From NCBI RefSeq assembly GCF_001469895.1, contig NZ_LOPY01000061.1, positions 202,839 through 266,838 of the forward strand: 64,000 nucleotides of DNA. Reading direction: 5' to 3'. Below the pieces are notes generated by a model. It searched no databases. It was not told where the DNA came from and saw nothing but the letters and a program-made list of their open reading frames with translations. The stretch is from Pseudoalteromonas sp. XI10 (GTDB lineage Bacteria; Pseudomonadota; Gammaproteobacteria; Enterobacterales; Alteromonadaceae). Within the stretch, counting starts at the first letter, position 1. Each line of letters begins with the position of its first letter. Positions 18,211 through 26,915 of the stretch are shown here, piece by piece. Position numbers and translations under genes: made by a program.

Positions 18211-18519
18211 GTCGAACTTTGAGCCACCTAAGCATTTAGGTGATTCAGGTGCCTGTCCATGTTGTTCACTAAACTCTTCTGGAGTAAATGTGTGAATCGC
18301 TAATGCATGAATATGGTTTGCCAATTCATCTTTTAATAGCTCATTAATTTGACGATGACGGGCAAGTAAACGTTTACCTGCAAATTCTTCACTCACAACC
18401 ACCACTTTGAAATGCGACTCAGTTCCACGGCTATGCATATGGCTTTCATTGACAACATTCAGGTGTTTACATTCGATACCCGCAGCGAGCTTTTGCTCAA
18501 TTTGTTGTTGCATTGACAT
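18208..18519 (-). CDS. bolA: BolA family protein
   Basis: BolA proteins act with monothiol glutaredoxins in iron-sulfur sensing and handling; E. coli BolA also affects cell shape under stress. The class II KH-like fold is indicated by ESHFKVVVVSEEF, the RHRQIN loop and ALAIHTFTPEEF. It has 103 residues. The C-terminal tail (HGQAPESPKCLGG) is encoded by DNA containing GGACAGGCAC, and the stop codon lies inside the tandem repeat, so the 3' end may have been shaped by repeat insertion. Confidence 0.92.
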   Translation of the reverse strand: MSMQQQIEQKLAAGIECKHLNVVNESHMHSRGTESHFKVVVVSEEFAGKRLLARHRQINELLKDELANHIHALAIHTFTPEEFSEQHGQAPESPKCLGGSKFD

Positions 18520-18592
18520 GTGTCATAGACCTTTAATAAGAAAATAATTGGCAGCTACTATATCAAGGGCATGAGTCATTTTGCCAATGATT

Positions 18593-19180
18593 TTATATGA
18601 TTGAACGAAAGGTAAGGTTAATTCGAGGGTGTTTAAGTCTTTGCTGCTTTGGCAAACTATGCTGGTAATCACGCTGGCTAAAACCATTCATGATTAAACA
18701 GCTGCCACTTTGCAGCACAATGCTATGTTGTTCATTATTATGTTTGTGCTTTATTTTAAATATCCGTTCGGCCCCTAGTGATACAGAAGCGATTGTTGGT
18801 TGCTCCCCAAGTTCTTTCTCATCGTCACTATGCCAGCCCATACAATCATGACCATCTCGATACAAATTAACTAAAAGCGCATTGAATGGTATCTGCAAAG
18901 TTCTTGATAAGCGTACACGCATAGCATCAAGTACCTCTGGCCATGGCTCAACGATTAACTGTGAACCCGAGTAACCATAACTTACGTTCTGATCAGCAAT
19001 AAAGCATTGCAAACGTGGGATCACATGGCTTTTTCCGTACACCTTTATAGTTGGTTGTTGCCATTTGAGCTGCTGCTGAAGATAGTAAAATAATTCGAGG
19101 CTTTTTTGTGCGCTCAATGCATTAGCTTGGTAAGAAAACCCACCAGGTAAATGATTAGGGTTGGCGTTTGGCTGTTGCAT
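18593..19180 (-). CDS. AlkB-like 2-oxoglutarate/Fe(II) oxygenase
   Basis: This is a predicted DNA dealkylation repair enzyme that oxidatively removes methyl groups from bases such as 1-methyladenine and 3-methylcytosine. The iron triad is His117 and Asp119 (WHSDD) with His174 (YQHSLPK), and the 2OG-binding arginines are in HPRINLTFR. NLYRDG and the ASVSLGAER strand fit the ALKBH2/3-like subgroup. It has 195 residues, divergent from rlmG by only 38 bases, so the two promoters must overlap. Confidence 0.88.
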   Translation of the reverse strand: MQQPNANPNHLPGGFSYQANALSAQKSLELFYYLQQQLKWQQPTIKVYGKSHVIPRLQCFIADQNVSYGYSGSQLIVEPWPEVLDAMRVRLSRTLQIPFNALLVNLYRDGHDCMGWHSDDEKELGEQPTIASVSLGAERIFKIKHKHNNEQHSIVLQSGSCLIMNGFSQRDYQHSLPKQQRLKHPRINLTFRSII

Positions 19181-19218
19181 GTTAGAATTTACCTATACAT
19201 TAATACATTCGTAAAATC

Positions 19219-20355
19219 ATGATGACCACCCAAGCACAGCTCGGTGATAACACCTATACCCTAGAACGCTTTCCGTTAGATCAAAAGAATCGCAGTCTTC
19301 AAGCGTGGGACTCAGGCGATGAGTACCTTGTCAATTATGTACAAGAGCACTATCCAGATGCAAATTCAATCCTGATACTCAATGACAGCTTTGGCGCTTT
19401 AGCCTGTGCCTTTAATACGTTAACAGTTTATTCAGTTAACGACTCGTATATTGGTCATCAAGCTACCCGCTATAATTTACAAGCCAATGAGTTATCAACA
19501 GATTCTTTAACGCAACTGGACTCATTAGCAGCATTACCTAATCAGGTTGATTTAGTGATATTAAAAGTGCCACGCAATTTAGGCTATCTTCAGCATCAAC
19601 TTGCCGCAATCAGCGCAGCTTTACCTGCCGACATTGATGTTATTGCAGCTGGAAAGACGAAAGACATTCACAACTCAACTATAAAGGCTTTTAGTCAGTA
19701 TATCGGTGAAACATCAACCAGCTTAGCGGTTAAAAAGTCCCGCTTAATCATCAGTAAAACCAGCGGCCATAATAAAGTTGCCTCCTTCCCTGTTAACTGG
19801 CCACTTGAAGGCAGTGAATTTGAAATACAAAACCATGCTAATGTTTTTTCACGAGATTCACTAGATATTGGCGCGCGCTTTTTCTTTAACTATTTGCCAC
19901 AAACAAGTAAAGCCCGCAGCATCATTGATTTAGGCTGTGGCAATGGTGTTGTTGGCTTAATGACTTTAAAGCGTTGCCCTAAAGCCCATGTGACCTTCGT
20001 TGATGAGTCGTATATGGCCGTTGAATCAGCCAAGTTAAATATCACTCACAATCTACCTGAGCAATTGGAACAGTGTGAGTTTGTCCAAAACGATTGCTTA
20101 ACCGATTTTCAACCTAATAGTGTTGACCTCGTTTTATGTAATCCGCCATTCCACCAAGCGCAAGCGGTTACTGATCATATTGCTTGGCAAATGTTCAAAC
20201 AGGCAAAACACACATTAAAGCACGGTGGTGAATTAAGAATTATTGGTAATCGTCATCTAGACTATCATGAAAAGTTAAAACGCATGTTCGGCAATTGTAA
20301 GTTGTTAGGGTCTAACAAAAAGTTTGTCGTACTAAGTGCAACAAAGAATAATTAA
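19219..20355 (+). CDS. rlmG: 23S rRNA m2G1835 methyltransferase
   Basis: This SAM-dependent enzyme methylates N2 of a 23S guanosine. It has 378 residues: an N-terminal non-catalytic methyltransferase-like domain and a C-terminal catalytic one with the SAM loop DLGCGNGVVGL (about residue 240) and the amino-methylase motif NPPFH (about residue 310). RsmC has the same two-domain plan, but the length, ALACAFN segment and N-terminal sequence favour RlmG. It is followed by yajG after 13 bases. Confidence 0.92.
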   Translation: MMTTQAQLGDNTYTLERFPLDQKNRSLQAWDSGDEYLVNYVQEHYPDANSILILNDSFGALACAFNTLTVYSVNDSYIGHQATRYNLQANELSTDSLTQLDSLAALPNQVDLVILKVPRNLGYLQHQLAAISAALPADIDVIAAGKTKDIHNSTIKAFSQYIGETSTSLAVKKSRLIISKTSGHNKVASFPVNWPLEGSEFEIQNHANVFSRDSLDIGARFFFNYLPQTSKARSIIDLGCGNGVVGLMTLKRCPKAHVTFVDESYMAVESAKLNITHNLPEQLEQCEFVQNDCLTDFQPNSVDLVLCNPPFHQAQAVTDHIAWQMFKQAKHTLKHGGELRIIGNRHLDYHEKLKRMFGNCKLLGSNKKFVVLSATKNN

Positions 20356-20368
20356 TGGAGCTAACTAA

Positions 20369-20920
20369 ATGAAAAAAATACTTCCTTTATGTGCGGTGCT
20401 TGCGCTTGCGGCATGTAGCAACCAACCCAATCAATTAATTTTAAACCCCGTTTATCAAGGCGGCAAAATTTCAAACCTTAGCACTAGCGTTAGTACTAGC
20501 GTAATTGATTTACGCGGCGACAACGTGACCCTAAAAATTATTGAATCAGATAAAACTAAAACCCTTGCCAGCCCTGGTATTACTGATTCAGTGAAAAGCG
20601 CTCTAGACAGTGCATTAAGCCGTAATGGGGCGAGTATCTCAAACTTGGCGACAACACGCTTTGAATTAGATATTCATAAGCTACAAGCAGTTGTTACTGA
20701 AAAGATGATGACTCACACAAGTGACGCAACTATTGAATTAGGCTTAAGAGTAATCAGAAATTCAAGCACTTTCAGCAAGATATACCGTGGTAATGCAAAC
20801 CTAGAAGGGCCACTCAGCCATGACCGTGCAAAAGTAGAAGGTCAGCTTAATAAGTTGACTGAGCAAATAATTACCCGCATTGTATCTGACCCAGAATTAA
20901 TCGCCTATTTAGAAGGTTAA
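20369..20920 (+). CDS. yajG: YajG family lipoprotein
   Basis: This outer-membrane-type lipoprotein of unknown function has a lipobox LAAC at Cys16. The mature part shows VIDLRGD and ITDSVKSALDSAL motifs typical of YajG. It has 183 residues. In E. coli yajG and ampG form an operon divergent from bolA; here bolA, yajG and ampG are again neighbours, with alkB, rlmG and a cyclophilin between them. Confidence 0.88.
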   Translation: MKKILPLCAVLALAACSNQPNQLILNPVYQGGKISNLSTSVSTSVIDLRGDNVTLKIIESDKTKTLASPGITDSVKSALDSALSRNGASISNLATTRFELDIHKLQAVVTEKMMTHTSDATIELGLRVIRNSSTFSKIYRGNANLEGPLSHDRAKVEGQLNKLTEQIITRIVSDPELIAYLEG

Positions 20921-20922
20921 CT

Positions 20923-21540
20923 ATGAAGCGTATTTTATTACTTAGTTTTATATTGTTTTTTGCTCACAGTTCATTCGCAGCGACTGAGGGTAAATTTATT
21001 CAAAAAGATAATATGTTTCCACGCGTAGAAATTGTCACTACGCTTGGCAGTATTGTGGTCGAAATGGACCGTTCACGCGCACCAATAACAGTAAATAACT
21101 TTCTAACTTACGTTGCCGACGGTAGCTATCAAGGTAGTGTGTTTCACCGTGTAGAACGTGATGAAGACAACGAACGTGATTTTGTTATTCAAGGCGGTGG
21201 TTACGATAAAGACTATGATGGTCTGTACGAAGGTGACCCTATTTTTAATGAAAGTGGCAACGGGTTAAAAAACGATATGTATAGCATCGCAATGGCATAT
21301 CAAGACCGTAAACCTCACTCAGGTACTCGTCAGTTTTTCTTTAACATGGACGATAACGATCATCTTAATCCTGGTCGCGACTGGGGCTTTGCTGTATTCG
21401 GTATGGTCATGGATGGCTATGACACACTAGACAAAATCATGCGTGTCGAAACCGCTTTTAACGAAAAAATCGGTTACAGCTTTGTACCCAAAGATCCTGT
21501 TGTTATCTTAAACGTAAAAGTGCTTGACGCTAATCAATAA
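20923..21540 (+). CDS. Periplasmic cyclophilin-type peptidyl-prolyl isomerase
   Basis: This enzyme is predicted to isomerise proline peptide bonds in the periplasm. The signal peptide (MKRILLLSFILFFAHSSFA) is followed by a cyclophilin fold with TVNNFLTYV, SVFHRV, VIQGGG, the GTRQFFFNM strand and WGFAVFGMV. The usual active-site Arg after the FHR motif is seen as FHRVERD. At 205 residues it is longer than PpiA. It follows yajG by two bases. Confidence 0.9.
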   Translation: MKRILLLSFILFFAHSSFAATEGKFIQKDNMFPRVEIVTTLGSIVVEMDRSRAPITVNNFLTYVADGSYQGSVFHRVERDEDNERDFVIQGGGYDKDYDGLYEGDPIFNESGNGLKNDMYSIAMAYQDRKPHSGTRQFFFNMDDNDHLNPGRDWGFAVFGMVMDGYDTLDKIMRVETAFNEKIGYSFVPKDPVVILNVKVLDANQ

Positions 21541-21546
21541 TAAATA

Positions 21547-21563
21547 GGGGCGCACGCCCCTTA
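21547..21563 (+). terminator. Weak hairpin between the cyclophilin gene and ampG
   Basis: AGGGGCG and CGCCCCT flank a three-base loop with only a short TT after it. It may attenuate transcription or protect the upstream mRNA. Confidence 0.4.
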
Positions 21564-21576
21564 AACTGGCAACACT

Positions 21577-22956
21577 ATGACAAAACCCCTTTCTATTTCA
21601 GAGTATTTCTCGTACTTCAAAGATAAACGTTTAATCAATATATTCATCTTTGGTATCAGTAGTGGCTTTCCTTGGGTACTGATTGGCTCCGTCATGTCGG
21701 CTTGGCTGAAAGACGAAGGTCTAAGCCGCAGTATGATTGGGTTATTTGGCATCGTGTTTGGTGCGTATAGCATTAACTTTTTATGGTCACCGCTCGTTGA
21801 CCGTGTAAAGTTACCTGTTTTATTTAACTGGCTAGGCCAGCGCCGTAGCTGGATTTTACTTTGCCAGTCAGTGATTTTTATTGGCACCTTTTCACTTGCA
21901 GGGCTCGATATTAAAGCCAACCTCTGGTTTGCTGCCGCGCTGTGTTTAGTTATTGCTATCGCTTCTGCGACTCAAGATATTGCTATTGATGCATTTCGTA
22001 TCGATACTTTAGCCGAAAACGAAAGCCACAAAGCCACCGCAGCGGCTGCAATGGCCACTTCAGGTTGGTGGAGCGGTTACGCCCTTTTAGGCGCCCTGCC
22101 ATTTTATATGGCCGACATCCCTTCAATTGATTGGCCGCAAGTATACTTTTTCTTATCTGTGGTAATGTTGCTATTAATGAGCAGCGTATTGTGGGCAAAA
22201 GAACCCGAATCAAACCGTGACGCTGTTCAAGCTGAGCTTGAACAAACCTATCAACAAAAGCTGGCTGGTAGTACGCAGACTCGCTTTGCTAAAGTTATTG
22301 CATGGCTTGCTGTAACCGTTTTTGACCCTTTCAGAACCTTCTTTGCCCGTAATGGCGTAAAAACAGCATTGGCATTATTGGCCTTTATTTTCTTATTTAA
22401 AATCGGTGAAGCCTTTTTAGGGCGAATGTCTATCGTGTTTTATAAAGAAGTGGGCTTTTCAAATAGTGACATAGCGACCTTCTCAAAAGTGGGTACTGCA
22501 GTGCTCACCATCGCTTTTACTTTTTTAGGAAGCTTATTCAATCAACGCTATGGCATTGTAAAAGGCTTGTTTATTAGTGGTATTGCGATGGCAGCCTCAA
22601 ACCTTGCCTTTGCTTGGATTGCGATTGCAGGTCCTAAACTAAGCCTGTACGCGTTTGCTATTATTATTGATGGTTTTACCCAAGCTTGGTCACTCGTTGC
22701 CATGGTGGCGTTTATATCAATGTTATGTGATAGAGCATTTAGTGCGACCCACTATGCACTACTTGCTTCATTGGGTAATTTAGGCAGAACCTTACTGTCG
22801 AGCTACAGCGGCGTGGTTATTGATGACTGGTTAGGTGGAAACTGGGCGATGTTCTTTGTGCTAACTGCATTGATGGTGATCCCATCACTGGTATTTTTAT
22901 TCTTAATTCGCCATAAGCTTTATGCGTTAGAAAACAACTATCATCAAAACAATTAA
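21577..22956 (+). CDS. ampG: AmpG muropeptide permease (MFS)
   Basis: AmpG imports anhydro-muropeptides from cell-wall turnover into the cytoplasm for recycling, and in many bacteria feeds signals to beta-lactamase induction. It has 459 residues and about twelve to fourteen hydrophobic helices. The family features GFPWVLIGSVMSAWLKDEG, LGQRRSWIL and ASATQDIAIDAFRID are present. It follows yajG and ppi on the same strand. Confidence 0.94.
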   Translation: MTKPLSISEYFSYFKDKRLINIFIFGISSGFPWVLIGSVMSAWLKDEGLSRSMIGLFGIVFGAYSINFLWSPLVDRVKLPVLFNWLGQRRSWILLCQSVIFIGTFSLAGLDIKANLWFAAALCLVIAIASATQDIAIDAFRIDTLAENESHKATAAAAMATSGWWSGYALLGALPFYMADIPSIDWPQVYFFLSVVMLLLMSSVLWAKEPESNRDAVQAELEQTYQQKLAGSTQTRFAKVIAWLAVTVFDPFRTFFARNGVKTALALLAFIFLFKIGEAFLGRMSIVFYKEVGFSNSDIATFSKVGTAVLTIAFTFLGSLFNQRYGIVKGLFISGIAMAASNLAFAWIAIAGPKLSLYAFAIIIDGFTQAWSLVAMVAFISMLCDRAFSATHYALLASLGNLGRTLLSSYSGVVIDDWLGGNWAMFFVLTALMVIPSLVFLFLIRHKLYALENNYHQNN

Positions 22957-22992
22957 CAAATTTGATACGTATGTGATTAGTATGATGAAAAT

Positions 22993-23025
22993 GCAAGGGA
23001 GGGGCTTTAAATAGCGCTTCCTTGC
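22993..23025 (+). terminator. Probable terminator after ampG
   Basis: GCAAGGGAG and CTTCCTTGC pair at eight of nine positions around a 15-base loop, with little T tract. Confidence 0.5.
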
Positions 23026-23042
23026 ACTATTTGTATTACTTT

Positions 23043-23062
23043 AAAAGCGGCGTTTCGCTTTT
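23043..23062. terminator. Terminator between ampG and the Xre gene
   Basis: AAAAGCG and CGCTTTT enclose GCGTTT between the convergent ampG and Xre genes; it can act on either strand. Confidence 0.6.
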
Positions 23063-23074
23063 AGTAATGAATAA

Positions 23075-23314
23075 TTAAGCGTCTTTAAGCAAGTTAAGAC
23101 CTTCGTATGGGTCAACTTCTAAAGCATCGCAATAACGCATGAATTCAATTACATCTAAACGACGTTCTTGGTTTTCAATTTTACCAATGAAAGAATGCGG
23201 TGTACCTAAAACCTGTGCAAGGCTACGCATTGTGTGACCTTTTTCATGACGCTTAGTTTTAAGCCATTTCGTTAGTTTCGAGTTTTCTTCAGAAGAAACT
23301 GTTTTACCCATCAT
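23075..23314 (-). CDS. Small Xre-type helix-turn-helix regulator
   Basis: This stand-alone HTH_3 DNA-binding protein has about 79 residues. The helix-turn-helix is RSLAQVLGTPHSFIGKIENQ, with a C-terminal helix DVIEFMRYCDALEVDP. The longest frame starts at 23323, but AGGAG sits directly against that ATG and 9 bases before the ATG at 23314, which I prefer. No toxin or phage gene adjoins it. Three GGAC-type motifs upstream could be its operators. The target genes are unknown. Confidence 0.8.
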   Translation of the reverse strand: MMGKTVSSEENSKLTKWLKTKRHEKGHTMRSLAQVLGTPHSFIGKIENQERRLDVIEFMRYCDALEVDPYEGLNLLKDA

Positions 23315-23323
23315 AAAATACAT

Positions 23324-23625
23324 CTCCTACTAGATGATTCAAGTTAATAATTTAAGAGTGAAATTTGCCCGTCTCACTCTTGGACACATTATATACTAAT
23401 AATTTTCAGTTTGAATGATTAATTATACAAATGTCCACCTTTTAGGTATGGACCTTTTTAGTATACAAGCTTAAGTGTAGCTAAAATTAAAGCATGTGCT
23501 CTATAGTTAACTGGTTAACTGTACCAAAAAATTGATCAATTGGAAGTGTAACAAGATGAAAGTATCACTTTAAAATCTGCATATTTATGCTTAAAGTGTA
23601 TGTAAATACTGAAAAAGGTTAGGAA
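23324..23625. promoter_or_regulatory. Intergenic region with candidate Xre promoter and operator-like motifs
   Basis: The minus strand carries a -10-like TATAAT (23388-23393). TTGGACAC (about 23380), its inverted form ATGTCCACC (23431-23439) and ATGGACC (about 23448) are similarly sized GGAC motifs around it. The right part holds the leader of the small gene at 23626. No RNA gene is seen. Confidence 0.35.
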
Positions 23626-23799
23626 ATGTTTCGTATATTATTTTTGTTGCCAATTGTACTGTGTGTGGCGTGGTACCTATTTTTAAAACAAAATCGTGTA
23701 CCAATTAAGCAAGGCAAGAAGGGGTTTGTGTATATTTTAATCGCCTCTGCGTTAGTTTTAGGCTTCTTTTTACTGATGATTAAAGTGACCCAACACTAG
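23626..23799 (+). CDS. Small two-helix membrane protein
   Basis: This 57-residue frame begins MFRILFLLPIVLCVAWYLF and ends GFFLLMIKVTQH. It has two hydrophobic helices joined by a basic loop (KQNRVPIKQGKKG), a hairpin topology with positive charge inside. AGGA lies a few bases before the ATG. I do not recognise the family. It ends 40 bases from the convergent RND pump gene. The amphipathic pattern and ribosome site make it more likely real than chance. Confidence 0.6.
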   Translation: MFRILFLLPIVLCVAWYLFLKQNRVPIKQGKKGFVYILIASALVLGFFLLMIKVTQH

Positions 23800-23838
23800 G
23801 GTCACTCATTTTTAATTAATCAGTAACGAAATTACCGA

Positions 23839-26800
23839 TTACCGACGACGATCTCGCAGCATTAACAGGCAAGGCGTAAGTACCAGTGTTAATACAGTAG
23901 CAAATGTTAATCCACCCGCAACAGCCGTGGCCAATTGCACCCACCACTGAGTAGATGGCGCACCAAAATCAATATGACGGTTAAATAAATCAATATTCAC
24001 TTGCAGTACCATCGGCATTAATCCCAAAATGGTGGTCACTGTCGTTAACAATACTGGCCTTAAACGCTGAGCACCAGTTCGTAAAATCGCATCTTTTGCA
24101 GCAAGACCTTGGCTACGTAAAACATTATAGGTATCAATCAATACAATATTGTTATTAACCACAATACCTGCAAGCGAGATAACCCCGATGCCTGACATCA
24201 CGATACCAAACGGTTGCTGTAATACGATTAAGCCTAAGAACACACCCACAGTTGAAAACAGTACGGCACTTAAAATCAAAAATGCTTGATAAAAACTATT
24301 AAATTGCGTTACCAAAATGATACCCATCACAAACAGGGCAACTACAAAAGCCTGCTCAAGGAAGGCTTCTGATTCATCTTGATCTTCGGTTTCACCACGC
24401 ACTTTAATTTTCACGCGCGGATCTAACCCTTGCTCCTCTAGTTGCGCTTGTAAGCGTGGCAACGCTTTAGCAAGTTGTTCACCCGGTTTCATGTCTGCAT
24501 TGACGGTAACAACGCGCTGAGAATCAACACGGCGAATTGTATCGACCTTAGGAGCTGCTTGACGCTCAACAAAGTGACTAATTGGCACTTGCCCGTGCAT
24601 AGTTTTTACACGCAGAGTTTCAAGCCGTCCTAAATCTCGCTTGTCATGAGGAAAGCGTACGCGTATATCAATCTCGTCATCAACATCATCAGGGCGATAT
24701 TCCCCCAGTTTCAAACCATTGGTAATAAGCTGAACATTCGCCCCTAGCATACTGGCATCCGCACCAAAACGAGCCGCATCCGAACGATTCAATTTAAGTT
24801 GCCACTCAATACCTGGTTTTGAAGCACTGTCATCAACATTTCGAAACGCGCCATCATTTTCGATAGCTTGCCTTACTCGTTTAGCTTCACTGTTAAGCAC
24901 ATCAACAAATCGAGAGCTCAGCTCAATACTTAGCGCTTTGCCACCACCGGGGCCGTTTTCATCTTTACGAAGTTCAATTTCGACACCAGCATAACTTGCC
25001 GTGATTTCGTTAACTTGACTGATTATATCTTCTGCAGGTGGACGCTCATCCCAGTCTTTTAGATTCATTCTAAACGTGCCTACCTGATCTTTACCGCCAG
25101 TACGGGCATACAAGGTTTTAATACCCTCCACTTTTAAAATGCGTGACTCGATGTCTTTCATGATCACGTCTTTTTCAAAAATAGATAAGTCACTGTAAGA
25201 GCGTACTTTGATATTGACGCCATTTGGCTCAACATCAGGAAAGAACTCAACCCCTAGCTTAGAGACAGCAAATGCAAAGAACACTAAAGTAGAGAATACG
25301 ATTGCAGCAGCAAGGCTCCACCAAGGGCGCTCTGTTGCATAATCAAGCACTCGAATATAACGCCCAAGCATTCCTTTAATTTGTGTTAAGTCACCTGACT
25401 CAGCTAACTCTAAATCATGTTTTTGCTGCTCAGAAAGCGGCCTTGATTTTCCTATTAATCCACCAATGGTTGGCACAAAAACCAATGCCATAAGTAATGA
25501 CGCAGTCAAGGTGGCAATAAGCGTAATCGGCAAGTATTTCATAAACTCGCCCATCATTCCCGGCCAAAATATTAGCGGCGCAAAGGCTGCTAATGTCGTT
25601 GCCGTAGAAGCGATGATTGGCCACGCCATTCGCTCAGCAGCTAGTTTATAAGCAGCCTTGCGCGGTTTGCCTTCACTCATTGCTCTGTCAGCAAACTCAC
25701 TAACAACGATTGCACCGTCCACCAGCATACCGACAGCCATGATGAGTGCAAAAAGCACCACGATATTCACCGTTAAACCAAACACAGAGATCACTAAAAT
25801 CCCGGTTAAGAATGAGCCTGGAATGGCAATACCTACTAAGAAGGCGGTGCGCGCGCCAAGTACCGCCACAATAACGATAACTACCAACAATACAGCAGAC
25901 AGCACATTATTTTGCAGATCAGAAAGCATCATCTTCACGTCTTTTGACATGTCGCCGGTGTAATCTACTCGTATATGCTCAGGCCAAATTTTCTTGGCCT
26001 CATTAACCACTTTTTTAACTTGATCGACCGTATCAATGATATTTTCGCCAGCACGTTTTTTCACTTCCAGCGAAACCGCATGGCGGCCATTAATACGTGC
26101 GATTGAGGTTGGGTCTTTATATGCTCGGCGAATTTTTGCTACGTCCATAAAACGCACCACCCTATCGCCAACAACTTTCACAGGCTGCTCCATCACATCC
26201 TGAATCGTCTCAAATACCGACGGAATTTTTACAGCAAAGCGGCCTTTACCAGTATCAAGGGTACCGGCAGCGACTAAGCGGTTGTTATTTGATAGCAGTT
26301 GAATAATGTCATTCGGTTCAAGGCCATAAGAAATCATCGCCAATGGATCGACCTCAATTTCGACCATATCCTCGCGGTCACCACCTACATCGACTTCTAA
26401 TACGCTAGAAATGCTTTCTAGGTCATCTTTAAGATTACGGGCAAGGGTTAGTAAACCACGCTCGGGCGCATCACCTGACAAGGTTAATGTAATTGTTGGC
26501 TGCTGATCTTCCATCAAGATTTCATGAACTTCTGGTTCTTCTGATTCAGAAGGCAGCTTTGCCTTAGCTAAACTAACTTTATCTCGTACATCTGCTAAGG
26601 CTTCTTTGGGATCCATACCCGCGATAAACTCAAGGGTCACAGAGGCATGCCCTTCACTAGCTACCGCTGACATTTCTTTTACCCCTTCAATTGAGCGAAG
26701 CTCAATCTCCATCGGCCTAACTAATAGCCGCTCAGCATCTTCAGGGGAAATACCATCATGAATGATGGAGACATAAATAAAGGGAATGGTGACATCGGGG

Positions 26801-26913
26801 TTCGCTTCTTTAGGGATGGTTTGATATGTCACCCACCCCGAGATCAGCAACAAGATGAAAATAGATAAAACTGTACGCGTGTGAGTCAACGACGCTTCGA
26901 TTAAGTTTTTCAT
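23839..26913 (-). CDS. RND family multidrug efflux permease
   Basis: This inner-membrane proton-driven pump subunit of the HAE-1/AcrB type has 1024 residues and twelve expected helices. The N-terminal helix is followed by the porter domain with TIPKEANPDV. The proton-relay helix contains VGMLVDGAIVVSEF, in the position of the paired aspartates of AcrB. PGSFLTGILV and the GIVVNNNIVLIDTYN helix of the second half are visible. It lies 2 bases after its adaptor gene. No outer-membrane channel gene is adjacent, so it probably uses a shared TolC. Confidence 0.93.
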   Translation of the reverse strand: MKNLIEASLTHTRTVLSIFILLLISGWVTYQTIPKEANPDVTIPFIYVSIIHDGISPEDAERLLVRPMEIELRSIEGVKEMSAVASEGHASVTLEFIAGMDPKEALADVRDKVSLAKAKLPSESEEPEVHEILMEDQQPTITLTLSGDAPERGLLTLARNLKDDLESISSVLEVDVGGDREDMVEIEVDPLAMISYGLEPNDIIQLLSNNNRLVAAGTLDTGKGRFAVKIPSVFETIQDVMEQPVKVVGDRVVRFMDVAKIRRAYKDPTSIARINGRHAVSLEVKKRAGENIIDTVDQVKKVVNEAKKIWPEHIRVDYTGDMSKDVKMMLSDLQNNVLSAVLLVVIVIVAVLGARTAFLVGIAIPGSFLTGILVISVFGLTVNIVVLFALIMAVGMLVDGAIVVSEFADRAMSEGKPRKAAYKLAAERMAWPIIASTATTLAAFAPLIFWPGMMGEFMKYLPITLIATLTASLLMALVFVPTIGGLIGKSRPLSEQQKHDLELAESGDLTQIKGMLGRYIRVLDYATERPWWSLAAAIVFSTLVFFAFAVSKLGVEFFPDVEPNGVNIKVRSYSDLSIFEKDVIMKDIESRILKVEGIKTLYARTGGKDQVGTFRMNLKDWDERPPAEDIISQVNEITASYAGVEIELRKDENGPGGGKALSIELSSRFVDVLNSEAKRVRQAIENDGAFRNVDDSASKPGIEWQLKLNRSDAARFGADASMLGANVQLITNGLKLGEYRPDDVDDEIDIRVRFPHDKRDLGRLETLRVKTMHGQVPISHFVERQAAPKVDTIRRVDSQRVVTVNADMKPGEQLAKALPRLQAQLEEQGLDPRVKIKVRGETEDQDESEAFLEQAFVVALFVMGIILVTQFNSFYQAFLILSAVLFSTVGVFLGLIVLQQPFGIVMSGIGVISLAGIVVNNNIVLIDTYNVLRSQGLAAKDAILRTGAQRLRPVLLTTVTTILGLMPMVLQVNIDLFNRHIDFGAPSTQWWVQLATAVAGGLTFATVLTLVLTPCLLMLRDRRR

Positions 26914-26915
26914 AC

